A stretch of DNA of 64,000 nt from Kutzneria sp. 744 (GTDB lineage Bacteria > Actinomycetota > Actinomycetes > Mycobacteriales > Pseudonocardiaceae). This document shows positions 7,648-16,640 of this stretch, piece by piece. Position 1 is the first letter of the stretch. Each line of letters opens with the position of its first letter. The DNA lies in contig NZ_KK037166.1 in the NCBI RefSeq assembly GCF_000568255.1, forward strand, positions 10,253,935 through 10,317,934, written 5' to 3'. Made by a program: the position numbers and the translations under genes. Under the pieces are notes generated by a model. That model worked only from the letters and a program-made list of their open reading frames with translations. It did no database searches and was not told where the DNA came from.

Positions 7648-7704
7648 ATGCAGGGAAGGACGCCTTACCCTCGTTCAACGCGGGTAAGGCGTCCTTCCCT
7701 GCAT
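7648..7704. terminator. Perfect 23-bp inverted repeat after the SRPBCC gene
   Basis: Arms 7648-7670 and 7682-7704 are exactly complementary over 23 bases around an 11-base loop. The arm contains GGGAAGGACGCC and its mirror GGCGTCCTTCCC. No T-run follows. It may be a factor-independent terminator of actinomycete type or a repeated intergenic palindrome. Confidence 0.65.
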
Positions 7705-7720
7705 GACGGGGTCAGCGGAG

Positions 7721-7762
7721 GGAGTGGCCGGCAGGGAATCTTCCCTGCCGGCCACTCCTTTT
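7721..7762. terminator. Bidirectional terminator between convergent genes
   Basis: An 18-bp perfect stem (7721-7738 with 7741-7758) is followed on the plus strand by TTTT. It lies between the SRPBCC gene and the convergent aldehyde dehydrogenase gene, whose stop is at 7767. Confidence 0.75.
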
Positions 7763-7766
7763 GTGT

Positions 7767-9251
7767 TCAGTGCCGGCCGTGCAGCAGCGTCATCACCTTG
7801 GCCACCAGCGCGTCGGTCTTGGGCGTGCGTGCGAACGTCGTCAGGGCCAGTGGCGCGGTGAAGCGTTGCCGCGCAACCGACTGCGCGTAGGCGAACTCCC
7901 GCAACCCATCCGGCCCGTGGATCCGGCCGAAGCCGGAGTCGCCGCAGCCGCCGAACGGCAGCGACGGGATCCGCGGGTAGGAGAACACCGAGTCCAGCGC
8001 GACCATCCCGCACCGCAGCAGCCCGGCCAGCTGCCGCCCGCGCCGGCTGAAGACCGTCGCCCCCAGGCCGTAACCGGTGGCGTTGGCCAGTTCCACCGCC
8101 TCGTCCATGTCCCGCACCGCCGTGACGGTCAGCGTCGGTCCGAACGTCTCCTCGGTGACTGCCGGGGCGTCCTCGGGCACGTCGACCAGGATCGTCGGCT
8201 GCACGACGTTGCCTGAGATCGTGTCGGACCCGCCGAGCACCACGCGCCCGCCGGCGGCGACCGCGGTGTCGATATGCCGGCGGATGATCTCCACCTGCCG
8301 GTCGAGCGTGATCGGCCCGAGCTGCGCGCCGGGATCGCTGCCCGCACGCGCTTTCCCAGCGATGGTAACGAGTTTGCCCAGGAAGCTCTCGTAGACCCGT
8401 TCGTGCACGTAGACCCGCTCGGCACCGATGCAGGACTGTCCGGCGTTGGCCATGCCGGCCCAGGCGGCGGCGTCGGCCGCCGCGTCCAGGTCGGCGTCCG
8501 CGTCCACGAGCACCGCGTCCTTGCCGCCGCACTCGGCCACCAGCGGGGTGAGCGTCGGCGCGCAGGCCGCCATCACCTTCTTGGCCGTCGCGGTCGAGCC
8601 GGTGAACGCGATCTTGTCCACGCCGGCCCCGCACAACGCCGCGCCGGTCGAGCCATCGCCGGTCACCAACTGGAGCACCGGGTGCTCGGGGACCACCTGG
8701 CCGAATGCCTCCACCAGCCACGCACCGGTGCCCGGGGTCAGCTCGCTCGGCTTGAACACCACGGCATTGCCGGCGGCCAGCGCGTAGGCGATCGAGCCCA
8801 GCGGGGTGAATACCGGGTAGTTCCACGGCCCGATCACACCGACGACGCCGTACGGCTTGTAGCCCACGGTGGCCACATGGTTGGCCATCATCAGCCCGGT
8901 CCGGGCCCGACGCGGTCCCAGCACCTTCGGCGCGTTCTTCGCCGCCCACGCCAGGTGGTCCAGCGTCAGCGCGATCTCCAACATGGCGTCGGAATGCGGC
9001 TTGCCGGTCTCGTCGTGGATCACCCCGGCCAACTGCGCGGCCCGCCGGGCCAGCACGCCGCGGAAGCGGTCGAGCCGCTGGCCGCGCGCCTGGTATGACA
9101 GGCCCGCCCACCACGCCCCCGCGACACGGGCGCGCTCGACGGCGTCGCGGACCTGGGCCGCGGTGTGGACCGGGTACTGGCCGACGAGGTCGCCGCTGCC
9201 GGGGTCGTGAACGGTGAACTCGGAGGCGCGTGCGGGCTGGATCGTGGTCAC
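7767..9251 (-). CDS. NAD(P)-dependent aldehyde dehydrogenase
   Basis: This 494-residue protein has standard aldehyde dehydrogenase features: GVIGPWNYP in the cofactor domain, IAFTGSTATAKKV, catalytic Glu in AECGGKDA and catalytic Cys in NAGQSCIGAE. The GTG start at 9251 overlaps the stop of the upstream GMC gene as GTGA, so the two are coupled. With a choline-dehydrogenase-like partner, oxidation of betaine aldehyde or another alcohol-derived aldehyde to the acid is the natural reading. The exact substrate cannot be read from sequence. A longer frame extends upstream inside the GMC gene and was discarded. Confidence 0.9.
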   Translation of the reverse strand: MTTIQPARASEFTVHDPGSGDLVGQYPVHTAAQVRDAVERARVAGAWWAGLSYQARGQRLDRFRGVLARRAAQLAGVIHDETGKPHSDAMLEIALTLDHLAWAAKNAPKVLGPRRARTGLMMANHVATVGYKPYGVVGVIGPWNYPVFTPLGSIAYALAAGNAVVFKPSELTPGTGAWLVEAFGQVVPEHPVLQLVTGDGSTGAALCGAGVDKIAFTGSTATAKKVMAACAPTLTPLVAECGGKDAVLVDADADLDAAADAAAWAGMANAGQSCIGAERVYVHERVYESFLGKLVTIAGKARAGSDPGAQLGPITLDRQVEIIRRHIDTAVAAGGRVVLGGSDTISGNVVQPTILVDVPEDAPAVTEETFGPTLTVTAVRDMDEAVELANATGYGLGATVFSRRGRQLAGLLRCGMVALDSVFSYPRIPSLPFGGCGDSGFGRIHGPDGLREFAYAQSVARQRFTAPLALTTFARTPKTDALVAKVMTLLHGRH

Positions 9252-10876
9252 TGAACGGCCTCCTCGGCGGCGGAAACGGTGGCGGGCTTGCGGTCGCGGA
9301 TGAGGTCGGCGGCCTTCTCCGCGATCATCACGGTCGGCGCGTTGGTGTTGCCGCGCACGATCCGGGGCATCACGGACGCGTCCACGACGCGCAGGCCCTC
9401 GATGCCCCGCACTCGCAGCTCCGGGTCGACGACGGACTGCTCGCTCGTGCCCATGGCACACGTGCCGACCGGGTGGTAGAGCGTCTGCGTCCAGGATTCG
9501 ATGTGCTCACGCCAGGCCTCGTCGCTCAAACCGTCCACAGTGGAGGGAAGGTAGGCGCCGTCGAGGTAGCGGGCCAGCGGGGCCTGCCGCGCGATGTCGG
9601 TGAGCCGGCGCAGCCCGGCCACCATCGCGTCGGTGTCGGCGGGCTCGGCGAAGTAGGCCGGGTCGAGGTCGGGCTTCCAGCGCGGGTCGGCCGAGCGCAG
9701 CCGCAGCCGGCCACGGCTGGCCACGTCGACCAGCGTGGCGGCAGCGGTGAACATCCGGCCGACCGGCTCGCGCAGGCCGTTGTCGTAGAACCCCGTGGGG
9801 GCCACGTGGAACTGCATGTCCGGCGCGCTCAGGCCGTCGCGGGTGCACAGGAACCCGCCGCCCTCGCCGATGTTGGAGGTCAGGGGCCCGGTGCCGAGCA
9901 CCTGCTGCTGTACGAGCCGGCGCGGGCTGACATGATCGATGGCGATGTCGGTAGTTCCCCTGGTGTGCCACAGAATTGGAGTGGCCGGGTGGTCGTGCAG
10001 GTTCTCGCCGACGCCGGGCAGGTCGGCCACCACGTCGATGCCGAACTCCCGCAGGTGCGCGGCCGGGCCGATGCCCGAGAGCATCAGCAGCTGCGGTGAG
10101 TTGATCGCGCCGCCGGACAGCAGCACCTCGCCGTCGGCGAACACCTGCTGGGTCCGGCCGTCGGTGGTGTACTCGACGCCGACCGCGCGCGGGCCCGCCA
10201 GCAGCACGCGCGTGACGAACGCGCCCGGGCGGACCGTGAGGTTCGGTCGGGTCATCGAGGGTCGCAGATAACCGTCGGCGGTGGACCAGCGTTGCCCACG
10301 GTGGCAGGTGACCTGGTACAGGCCGGCGCCGAGCTGGTTCGCGCCGTTGACGTCGTCGTTGGCGGGCATCCCGCTGGCGACCGCGGCCGCGACCCACGCG
10401 TCGGTCAGCTCGTGGGTGTAGCGGCGGTCCTCGACGTGCAGGGGGCCGGTGGTGCCGTGGAACGGCGCGCCGTGGCGGGTGTTGGTCTCGGCGCGGACGA
10501 AGTAGGGCAGCACGTCGTCGTAGCCCCAGCCGACCGCGCCGAAGTCCCGCCGCCAGCCGTCGTAGTCGGCGCGGTTGCCGCGCATGTAGATCATCGCGTT
10601 CATCGACGAGCAGCCGCCGTAGGCCTTCATCCGCGGCCACAGCGCCCGCCGCCCGCCCAGGTGTTTCTGGGGCGAAGTCTCGTAGTTCCAGTCCCAGCGG
10701 GTCCGGAACAGCCCGGCGAAGGCGGCCGGGATCTTGATCTCGTCGGCCTCGTCGGGCGGGCCGGCCTCCAGCAGCAGCACCGAGACCGCCGGGTCCCGTG
10801 ACAACCGGTCGGCCAGCACACAGCCGGCGCTGCCCGCGCCGACGATCACGTAGTCGAACGATTCTCGAGTGGACAA
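9248..10876 (-). CDS. GMC-family FAD alcohol dehydrogenase (choline dehydrogenase-like)
   Basis: This 542-residue protein begins with DYVIVGAGSAGCVLADRLS, the FAD-binding start of GMC oxidoreductases. It has the GMC signature 1 (PRMKAYGGCSSMNAMIYMRG), signature 2 (SGGAINSPQLLMLSGIGP) and the C-terminal active-site region with QTLYHPVGTCAMG and NTNAPTVMIAEKAAD. I chose TTG 10876 because GGGAGGCAGCG lies just upstream; longer starts are GC-rich but have no such site. BetA-type enzymes oxidise choline to betaine aldehyde, and the coupled aldehyde dehydrogenase would finish the oxidation. No transporter is adjacent, so another alcohol is possible. It is divergent from the PucR-type gene, a likely regulator. 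Confidence 0.9.
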   Translation of the reverse strand: MSTRESFDYVIVGAGSAGCVLADRLSRDPAVSVLLLEAGPPDEADEIKIPAAFAGLFRTRWDWNYETSPQKHLGGRRALWPRMKAYGGCSSMNAMIYMRGNRADYDGWRRDFGAVGWGYDDVLPYFVRAETNTRHGAPFHGTTGPLHVEDRRYTHELTDAWVAAAVASGMPANDDVNGANQLGAGLYQVTCHRGQRWSTADGYLRPSMTRPNLTVRPGAFVTRVLLAGPRAVGVEYTTDGRTQQVFADGEVLLSGGAINSPQLLMLSGIGPAAHLREFGIDVVADLPGVGENLHDHPATPILWHTRGTTDIAIDHVSPRRLVQQQVLGTGPLTSNIGEGGGFLCTRDGLSAPDMQFHVAPTGFYDNGLREPVGRMFTAAATLVDVASRGRLRLRSADPRWKPDLDPAYFAEPADTDAMVAGLRRLTDIARQAPLARYLDGAYLPSTVDGLSDEAWREHIESWTQTLYHPVGTCAMGTSEQSVVDPELRVRGIEGLRVVDASVMPRIVRGNTNAPTVMIAEKAADLIRDRKPATVSAAEEAVQ

Positions 10877-10995
10877 CGCTGCCTCCCGGTCGGCCGTCGT
10901 GTGGTCGCACCCAGCATCGGCCGGTGGTCGGGTCGGGGGCACGGTCGGCGGGTCCAATGTTTGCCGGCGGCGTTGTGCGGCGGTACAAAGCGGAG

Positions 10996-12222
10996 ATGCG
11001 ATCGGAAGCGGCGGCCTGGATCGCCGGCTACGCGGAGCAGGCCTCGGCTCCCGCGGAGCTGGCCCGGCTGGCGGCGATGACCGACCACGAGATCATCGCC
11101 GAGGTCCCCGAGTACGCCGAGGGCGGGGACCTGGACCGCGACCTGCACACCAGCACGGCAGCGCACTGGCGGGCCTTCCTCGCCGCCGTCACCCGCGAGG
11201 ACTTCCGGGTGCGCCCGCCGGACGAGGCCTTCGACCTGGCCCGCACCATCGCCCGGCGCGGGCTCGGCCTGACCGTGCTGCTGAAGACGTACCGGGTGGC
11301 GCAGCGGGCCGTGTGGTCGTACGTGACGGAGACGGTGCAGGAGGGCATCACCGACGGCGACCTGCGCTCGGCAGTGCTGGTGCGGTTCTGGGACCGGGTC
11401 AGCCGGTGGATCGACGGCTCGGTGGAGGAGCTGGTGGCCGCCTATGCCGAGGAGCGCGAGCTGTGGCGGCGCGGGGCCCTGGCGCAGCGCGCGGACGCCG
11501 TACACGCGATCCTGCACGGCGACGACGTCGACCTCGACGCCACGGGCGAACTGCTCGGCCATCCGCTGCGCCAGCACCACACGGCCTTCGTGCTGTGGGC
11601 GGCGGACGGCTCCGATGTCGTACGGGCGTTGGAAGGCTCCATGTCGGCGCTGGGCGCGGCGCTCGGGTGCACCCATCCGCTCAACATCGCCAGCGGGGCG
11701 AGGGGATCCTGGTGCTGGGCGGCCACGCCGACGCCGCCCGTCCCGGAGGCGCTGGCGTCGGTGACCCTGCGCCCGGGCATCCGTGCCGCCGTGGGAAGCC
11801 CGGCACCGGGCCTGGCGGGCTTCCGGAGCAGCCACCGGGAGGCGCTGGCGGCGCAGTCGGTGGCGTTGGCGGGGGAGGGCGACGCCCCGGTCACCTGGTA
11901 CGCCGACGTAGAACTGGCCTGTCTGGCCGGCGGGATCGGCGGGATGGCGGCGTTGCGCGTGCTGGTCGCACGGGAGCTGGGCGGCTTGGCAGCACCCGAC
12001 GAGGCCACGGCCCGCCTGCGGCGCACGGTCCACCGCTACCTCGCCACCGGCGGCAGCGCGGATCTGGCCGGCAAGGAACTCAGCCTGCACCGCAACACCG
12101 TCCGCTACCGCATCCAGCAGGCCGAGCAGCTGCTGGGCCATTCGGTGCACGAGCGGCGCGTGTACCTGGAACTCGCCCTGCACTGCCTGGAGGTCTACGG
12201 GGCCAAGGCCCTGGACGGGTGA
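10996..12222 (+). CDS. PucR/CdaR-family transcriptional regulator
   Basis: This 408-residue protein has a helical N-terminal sensory region, a middle GGDEF-like remnant typical of the family, and a C-terminal helix-turn-helix of PucR/CdaR type: LAGKELSLHRNTVRYRIQQAEQLLG. The family activates catabolic genes in response to small metabolites. Divergence from the GMC/aldehyde dehydrogenase pair, with about 120 bases between starts, suggests it controls that operon. I start it at ATG 10996; in-frame GTG codons slightly upstream (about 10975) cannot be excluded. Confidence 0.85.
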   Translation: MRSEAAAWIAGYAEQASAPAELARLAAMTDHEIIAEVPEYAEGGDLDRDLHTSTAAHWRAFLAAVTREDFRVRPPDEAFDLARTIARRGLGLTVLLKTYRVAQRAVWSYVTETVQEGITDGDLRSAVLVRFWDRVSRWIDGSVEELVAAYAEERELWRRGALAQRADAVHAILHGDDVDLDATGELLGHPLRQHHTAFVLWAADGSDVVRALEGSMSALGAALGCTHPLNIASGARGSWCWAATPTPPVPEALASVTLRPGIRAAVGSPAPGLAGFRSSHREALAAQSVALAGEGDAPVTWYADVELACLAGGIGGMAALRVLVARELGGLAAPDEATARLRRTVHRYLATGGSADLAGKELSLHRNTVRYRIQQAEQLLGHSVHERRVYLELALHCLEVYGAKALDG

Positions 12223-12366
12223 TCTTGTACCCCGGCTGTGCCGATGGGCGCAGTGGCCGGTGGTGCGAAAGGGCGGAGGGGGAGTCAAGGGTGTTGTTGA
12301 CGGAGTGCGGCCTGTTAAATAACCGGTAGTCGCTGACTGGGGTGTCGGCCGTGACTGGGGGTTCGG

Positions 12367-13185
12367 ATGCGGCTGTCCGCCGACGCGGGCTGGGGTGGCG
12401 CGCTCGTGGCGATCAGGCCCAACGGGACGAGGCCGCCGCTGTACTGCGTGCCGGCCGTGTCGGGCTCGCCCTACGCGTACAACGGACTCGTCCGGCTGCT
12501 GGATCCGCAGCAGCCGGTGTACGGATTCGAGGCGCCGGGGTGCGACAACGAGCGAACGCCGATGACCTCGCTGCCCGATCTGGCCAGCGTGTACATCGAT
12601 GCCTTGCGCGCCAACAGAGACGGCCCGTATCACCTGCTGGGCTGGTCGATGGGCGGCGTGGTGGCGCTGGAGATGGCGCGGCGCCTGGTGTCCGAAGGGG
12701 CCGAGGTGCCGCTGGTGGTCATCGTGGATTCCGTTACGCCGCAACGGTCCGAGCTGCCGGCTGAGCCCGTCCTGTTCCACTCCTTCCTGTACGACCTGGT
12801 CACGGCCGGCGGCATGGACTGGGCCCGCGTCGAGGACGTTGCCCGCGGTGACACCGCGGAGAGCGCTTTCGCCGCGGTGGAGCGGTCCGGACTGCTGCCG
12901 GAGGAGATCGACGCCGAGTACCTCCTTGACCGTTACGCCGTCTACCGGGCGCACATGCAGGCCGTGTGCGAGTACGAGGGCTGTCGGTACGGCGGCGGCC
13001 CGGTGGTGTCGATCCGGGCCGCGGAGTCGAGCGCTGACGCGATGCGGTGGGAGCTTTTTGCCGCTGACGTGGAAAAACACGTCGTCGACGGGGACCATCA
13101 CTCGATCTGGACGGGAACGAGCCTGGTCGAGCTGAGCCGCCTGGTGGGGGAGAGCCTCGACCGGGTCGGCGCGGTGGCCCGATGA
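12367..13185 (+). CDS. NRPS/PKS-type thioesterase, stand-alone
   Basis: This 272-residue alpha/beta hydrolase resembles the thioesterase domain that ends NRPS lines rather than a type II editor. It has PLYCVPAVSGSPYAYNGLVRLL for the oxyanion region, the nucleophile motif GWSMGG, an Asp in VIVDSVTP and the catalytic His in DGDHHSIW. It would release or transfer a carrier-bound acyl chain. It overlaps the MFS gene by four bases (ATGA) and so belongs to an export/release pair beside the NRPS genes. The ribosome site is weak (GGGGGTTCGG), and a GTG 15 bases earlier is an alternative start. Confidence 0.82.
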   Translation: MRLSADAGWGGALVAIRPNGTRPPLYCVPAVSGSPYAYNGLVRLLDPQQPVYGFEAPGCDNERTPMTSLPDLASVYIDALRANRDGPYHLLGWSMGGVVALEMARRLVSEGAEVPLVVIVDSVTPQRSELPAEPVLFHSFLYDLVTAGGMDWARVEDVARGDTAESAFAAVERSGLLPEEIDAEYLLDRYAVYRAHMQAVCEYEGCRYGGGPVVSIRAAESSADAMRWELFAADVEKHVVDGDHHSIWTGTSLVELSRLVGESLDRVGAVAR

Positions 13186-14456
13186 CCGGCCTGGACAAGG
13201 CGGCGCCCCGCCGCTCGGCGTTGTGGCGCAACACCGACTTCCTCAAGTTCTGGTTCGGCGAGACGGTGTCCCTGTTCGGCTCGCAGGTCACCACGCTGGC
13301 GCTGCCGCTGACCGCGGTGACGGCGTTCGCGGCCGGCCCGAGCCAGCTCGGTCTGCTCGGCTTCGTGACGTGGTTCCCCTACGTGCTGTTCGCGCTGCCC
13401 TTTGGGGTATGGGTGGACCGCAGCCGACACCGCCCGATGATGATCGCGTCCAATGTGGTCCGAATGGTCCTCATCGGACTGGTCCCGCTGCTCGCCGCGC
13501 TGGGACGACTGGAGTTCGTGCCGCTGGTGCTGATCACCGCGGCGGTCGGGACCGCGTCGGTGCTGTTCGACGTCGGCTGGATGTCGTACGTGCCGACCCT
13601 GGTGCGGGACCGCGACTTTCTCGTCGAGGCCAACGGCAAACTCGGTGCCACCTCGGCCGCGGCCACCGCCGCCGGGCCGGGACTGGGTGGCGTGCTGGTC
13701 ACCGCGCTGACCGCCCCGATCGCCATGGCCGTGGACGCGGTGTCCTACCTGGCCTCGGTCGTGTCGCTGCTGCTGATCAAGACCCGGGAACCCAAGCCGG
13801 AGCCCAAGGACGGCGCGCCACGGCGGCTGCTGTCGGAGCTGGGCGAGGGCCTGCGCTGGGTCGTCGGCAACCGCTACCTGTGGCAGATCGCGCTGTTCGG
13901 CGGCCTGTGCAACTTCCTGTCCAATGCGACGAACACCCTCTACCTGCTGTATGCCTTGCACGACAACGGCCTGCCGCCGGGACTGATCGGCCTGGTGCTG
14001 TCGATCGGCGCGGTCGGCGGGGTCATCGGCGCATCGGTGTCCGGGAAGGTGCTGCGCCGGCTCGGCGTGGGCCGGACCTATGCCGTCTTCATGTCGACGA
14101 CTTTCCTCGGCCTGCTCCTGGTTCCCGTCGCCGGCGGGCCGCGGCCGGTCGCGCTCGGCGTCTTCTTCGTCGCGTACTTCCTGGCCTACCTGGGTGTTTC
14201 GGTGGCCAACGTGGTGGTCAGCAGCCTGCGGCAGATCGTCACGCCGCATGCGTTGCTGGGCCGGATGAACGCCGCCATGCGGACCCTGCTCTACGCCGGG
14301 GCCGCCCTCGGCACGGCGGCCGCCGGACTGCTCGGCGAGCAGCTCGGCGTCCGCACCGCGCTCTGGCTGTTCGCCGCCGGCTCGGTCGCGATGATCGTGG
14401 CGGTCGCCTTGTCCTCGATCACGCGACTGCGGGAGATGCCGGCGGCGGCCGCATGA
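13182..14456 (+). CDS. MFS transporter, EntS-like exporter family
   Basis: This 424-residue protein has about twelve hydrophobic segments and an N-terminal FLKFWFGETVSLFGSQVTTLALPLTA, characteristic of the enterobactin-exporter-like/DUF894 branch. The A-loop motif GVWVDRSRHRPMM is present after helix 2. Such proteins export siderophores and peptides. Coupling to the thioesterase gene and proximity to NRPS genes suggest it exports the local product or gives self-resistance. Its stop codon abuts the stop of the convergent C-T gene, so the two transcripts must overlap. Confidence 0.88.
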   Translation: MTGLDKAAPRRSALWRNTDFLKFWFGETVSLFGSQVTTLALPLTAVTAFAAGPSQLGLLGFVTWFPYVLFALPFGVWVDRSRHRPMMIASNVVRMVLIGLVPLLAALGRLEFVPLVLITAAVGTASVLFDVGWMSYVPTLVRDRDFLVEANGKLGATSAAATAAGPGLGGVLVTALTAPIAMAVDAVSYLASVVSLLLIKTREPKPEPKDGAPRRLLSELGEGLRWVVGNRYLWQIALFGGLCNFLSNATNTLYLLYALHDNGLPPGLIGLVLSIGAVGGVIGASVSGKVLRRLGVGRTYAVFMSTTFLGLLLVPVAGGPRPVALGVFFVAYFLAYLGVSVANVVVSSLRQIVTPHALLGRMNAAMRTLLYAGAALGTAAAGLLGEQLGVRTALWLFAAGSVAMIVAVALSSITRLREMPAAAA

Positions 14457-16340
14457 CTAGGCCTTCAGCTCGTCGACCGCGCCGGCGATCGCGCGCACCG
14501 TGTTGTCCCCGTACAGCAGCCGAACACTCGCCTTCACGCCGAAGGTCTTGTTGATTCGGCTGACCACGCGGCTGGCGTCCAGCGAATTGCCGCCGAGTTC
14601 GAAAAAATTCGCGTCGAGGTCGATCCGCCGTCCGCCGAGAACCGTCTCGAAGATCTCGACCAGCGCCGATTCGGTCGGCGTCGCCGCTTCGGCGACAGCG
14701 GTCACCGCTGCCGTCTGTGTCGGGGTCGTTTCGGGTGTTTCCGTTTCGTGAATCACGGCCAACTCCCAATCGGATGACCAGATTGCCCGATCGCCGCCGC
14801 GATAGACGACGAAGCTTTCTCGGAACGGATCAGCCACGAAGTTCTCCGGCGCCAGTTCGGCCTTGTCAAGCATGTGGCGGATCCATTTCTCGGCGCCGCC
14901 GAGCAACAGCTCGCCCGGCACTCCGCGGGGCAGCAGGTTGCCCTTGGGGTCCACGACGTATGCCCTTTCGTCGCTTGCGGACAACACCCGGTCCAACTCG
15001 GCGTCGGTGAGAATTCCAATGCCTGAGACGGGTTGCCGGGAATCCTTCAGCACCGAGCGCAGCACCTGGTCGACATGCCCGAGGAAGGCGTCGACCCGCC
15101 ACCGGTCGAACACGTCGGCCGGGTACGACAGGTGCACGCGCATGCCGTCCGACAGCTCGAAGTAATTGATGTTCAGGTCGAAGGTCGCGCTGGTCGTGAC
15201 CGGTTCGAGCCACTCGGCCGCCAGCCCCGGCAGCGCGAACGCGCTGGGCGAATTGGCCGAGCCGAGCACCTGGAGCGACACCTGGAACAGCGGGTTGCGC
15301 CCGGCCTCGCGTGACGGCCGAACCCGGTCCACCACCTGCTCGAACGGCACTTCCTGGTGGTCGTACAGGTCGAGCGAGGCGTCGGCGACCCGGGCCAGCA
15401 GCTCGTCGAACCGCAGGTCGTCGCCGAGATCGACGCGCAGCACGACCATGTTGATGAACATGCCGACCACGTCTTCGAGATCCGGGTCGGTGCGGCCGAG
15501 CATCGGCACGCCGATCGCGATGTCGCGGAGCCCGGTGTGCCGGCCCAGCACCACCGCGACGGCGGCGGCCAGCACGATGAACAGCGACGTGTCATGCTGC
15601 TCGGCGAAAAGCCGCAGGTCACGGTGGAAATCCGCGGCGTGGTCGCGCACGACGTCGCCCGCGACGAGGCCCGAGGCGGGGGTGCGAGGCCGGTCGGTCG
15701 GCAGGCTCAGTTCCGGCAGGCCGACCAGGCGCTCGGCCCAGAAGTCCAGCTCCCGAGCCTCCTCCGTGCCGCGTTCCCGCTGGTCGGCGACGAAATCGCG
15801 ATAGGTCAGGGCGGGCGCGGGCAGGTCGGGCTCGGTGCCGGCGCGGAAGCTCTCGTAGGCCGCGGCCAGCTCGCCGCCGATGATGCCGACCGACCAGCCG
15901 TCCACGACGATGTGGTGAAAGCCCAGGCCAAGGCCGTGATCGTCATCGGCCAGCCGGACCAGCGTGAACCGGTGCAGCGGGCCGGCGGCCAGGTCGAACG
16001 GGGTGCCGGCGACGGCGCCGAGGTCCGCCCGCACGGTCGCCGCGCGCTTCTCGGGCGTCAGCCCGGTGCGGTCGACCACCGTCAGCTCCACCTCGTTCCA
16101 TCGCTCGATGACCTGGAACGGCGTGCCGTCGGCCTCCCGGAAGGTGGCGCGCAGGACCTCGTGCCGGGCGACCAGCCAGGTCAGCGCCCGGCGCAGCGCC
16201 GCCTCGTCGAGCGGGCCGCGCAGCCGGTAGTTCATCTGGACGTTGTAGCCGGTCTCCCCGGGAGACAGCAGGTCGAGAAACCACAACTGCTCCTGTGCGA
16301 ACGACAATGGCAGCCCTTTTGGGCAAGACTGATCCGGCAT
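14457..16340 (-). CDS. NRPS protein: condensation domain, adenylation remnant, carrier domain
   Basis: This 627-residue protein starts at ATG 16340 behind a GGAG. Residues about 8-440 form a condensation domain with intact HHIVVDGWS. Residues about 455-530 look like the middle of an adenylation domain (YVVDPKGNLLPRGVPGELLLGG, then VYRGGDRAIW where YRTGDLA is expected), but the substrate pocket, the A3 P-loop and the A10 lysine are missing. A carrier domain follows around 545-620 with FFELGGNSL, whose Ser carries phosphopantetheine. It would condense an acyl or aminoacyl group supplied in trans. It faces the MbtH-A-T operon across a 300-base divergent region, so the proteins probably act together. 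Confidence 0.88.
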   Translation of the reverse strand: MPDQSCPKGLPLSFAQEQLWFLDLLSPGETGYNVQMNYRLRGPLDEAALRRALTWLVARHEVLRATFREADGTPFQVIERWNEVELTVVDRTGLTPEKRAATVRADLGAVAGTPFDLAAGPLHRFTLVRLADDDHGLGLGFHHIVVDGWSVGIIGGELAAAYESFRAGTEPDLPAPALTYRDFVADQRERGTEEARELDFWAERLVGLPELSLPTDRPRTPASGLVAGDVVRDHAADFHRDLRLFAEQHDTSLFIVLAAAVAVVLGRHTGLRDIAIGVPMLGRTDPDLEDVVGMFINMVVLRVDLGDDLRFDELLARVADASLDLYDHQEVPFEQVVDRVRPSREAGRNPLFQVSLQVLGSANSPSAFALPGLAAEWLEPVTTSATFDLNINYFELSDGMRVHLSYPADVFDRWRVDAFLGHVDQVLRSVLKDSRQPVSGIGILTDAELDRVLSASDERAYVVDPKGNLLPRGVPGELLLGGAEKWIRHMLDKAELAPENFVADPFRESFVVYRGGDRAIWSSDWELAVIHETETPETTPTQTAAVTAVAEAATPTESALVEIFETVLGGRRIDLDANFFELGGNSLDASRVVSRINKTFGVKASVRLLYGDNTVRAIAGAVDELKA

Positions 16341-16640
16341 CGCTACTCCATTCGGGAATCCTGCCGCACGCATGCGCGTGTGATCGGGCCGTCCGCGCTA
16401 TGTCGGACCATAGCATGACGAGTCGGATTGCTGGCGCGGTTCTCGGGGGCCTGGATGCGCCCTTTGGGGCGGATTTAATACCTGGTTTCGGCCGAACGCT
16501 TCTGCGTCCGGACAGCGCAAGGGGGCGGCCGGTCAATCTCTTTTGTCGCGGCGGGCCGTGTCCCGTACGATCGACTCGTCTTTGGGGGATTCGCGTGCGT
16601 CTGTGCCCTCGCCCACTCCTGTCCAATCCTTGGAGCGCCC
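16341..16640. promoter_or_regulatory. Divergent promoter region between the two NRPS transcription units
   Basis: These 300 bases lie between starts 16340 (minus) and 16641 (plus) and hold no credible gene. The sequence is less GC-rich than the flanking genes (for example GCGGATTTAATACC near 16470), as expected for promoters. I saw no strong palindrome. Confidence 0.4.

Noticed and set aside
10846-13101. 751-codon minus-strand frame opposite the PucR and thioesterase genes
   Set aside because: Its His/Arg/Pro/Gly-rich sequence has no motif, while the plus strand has two recognisable genes.
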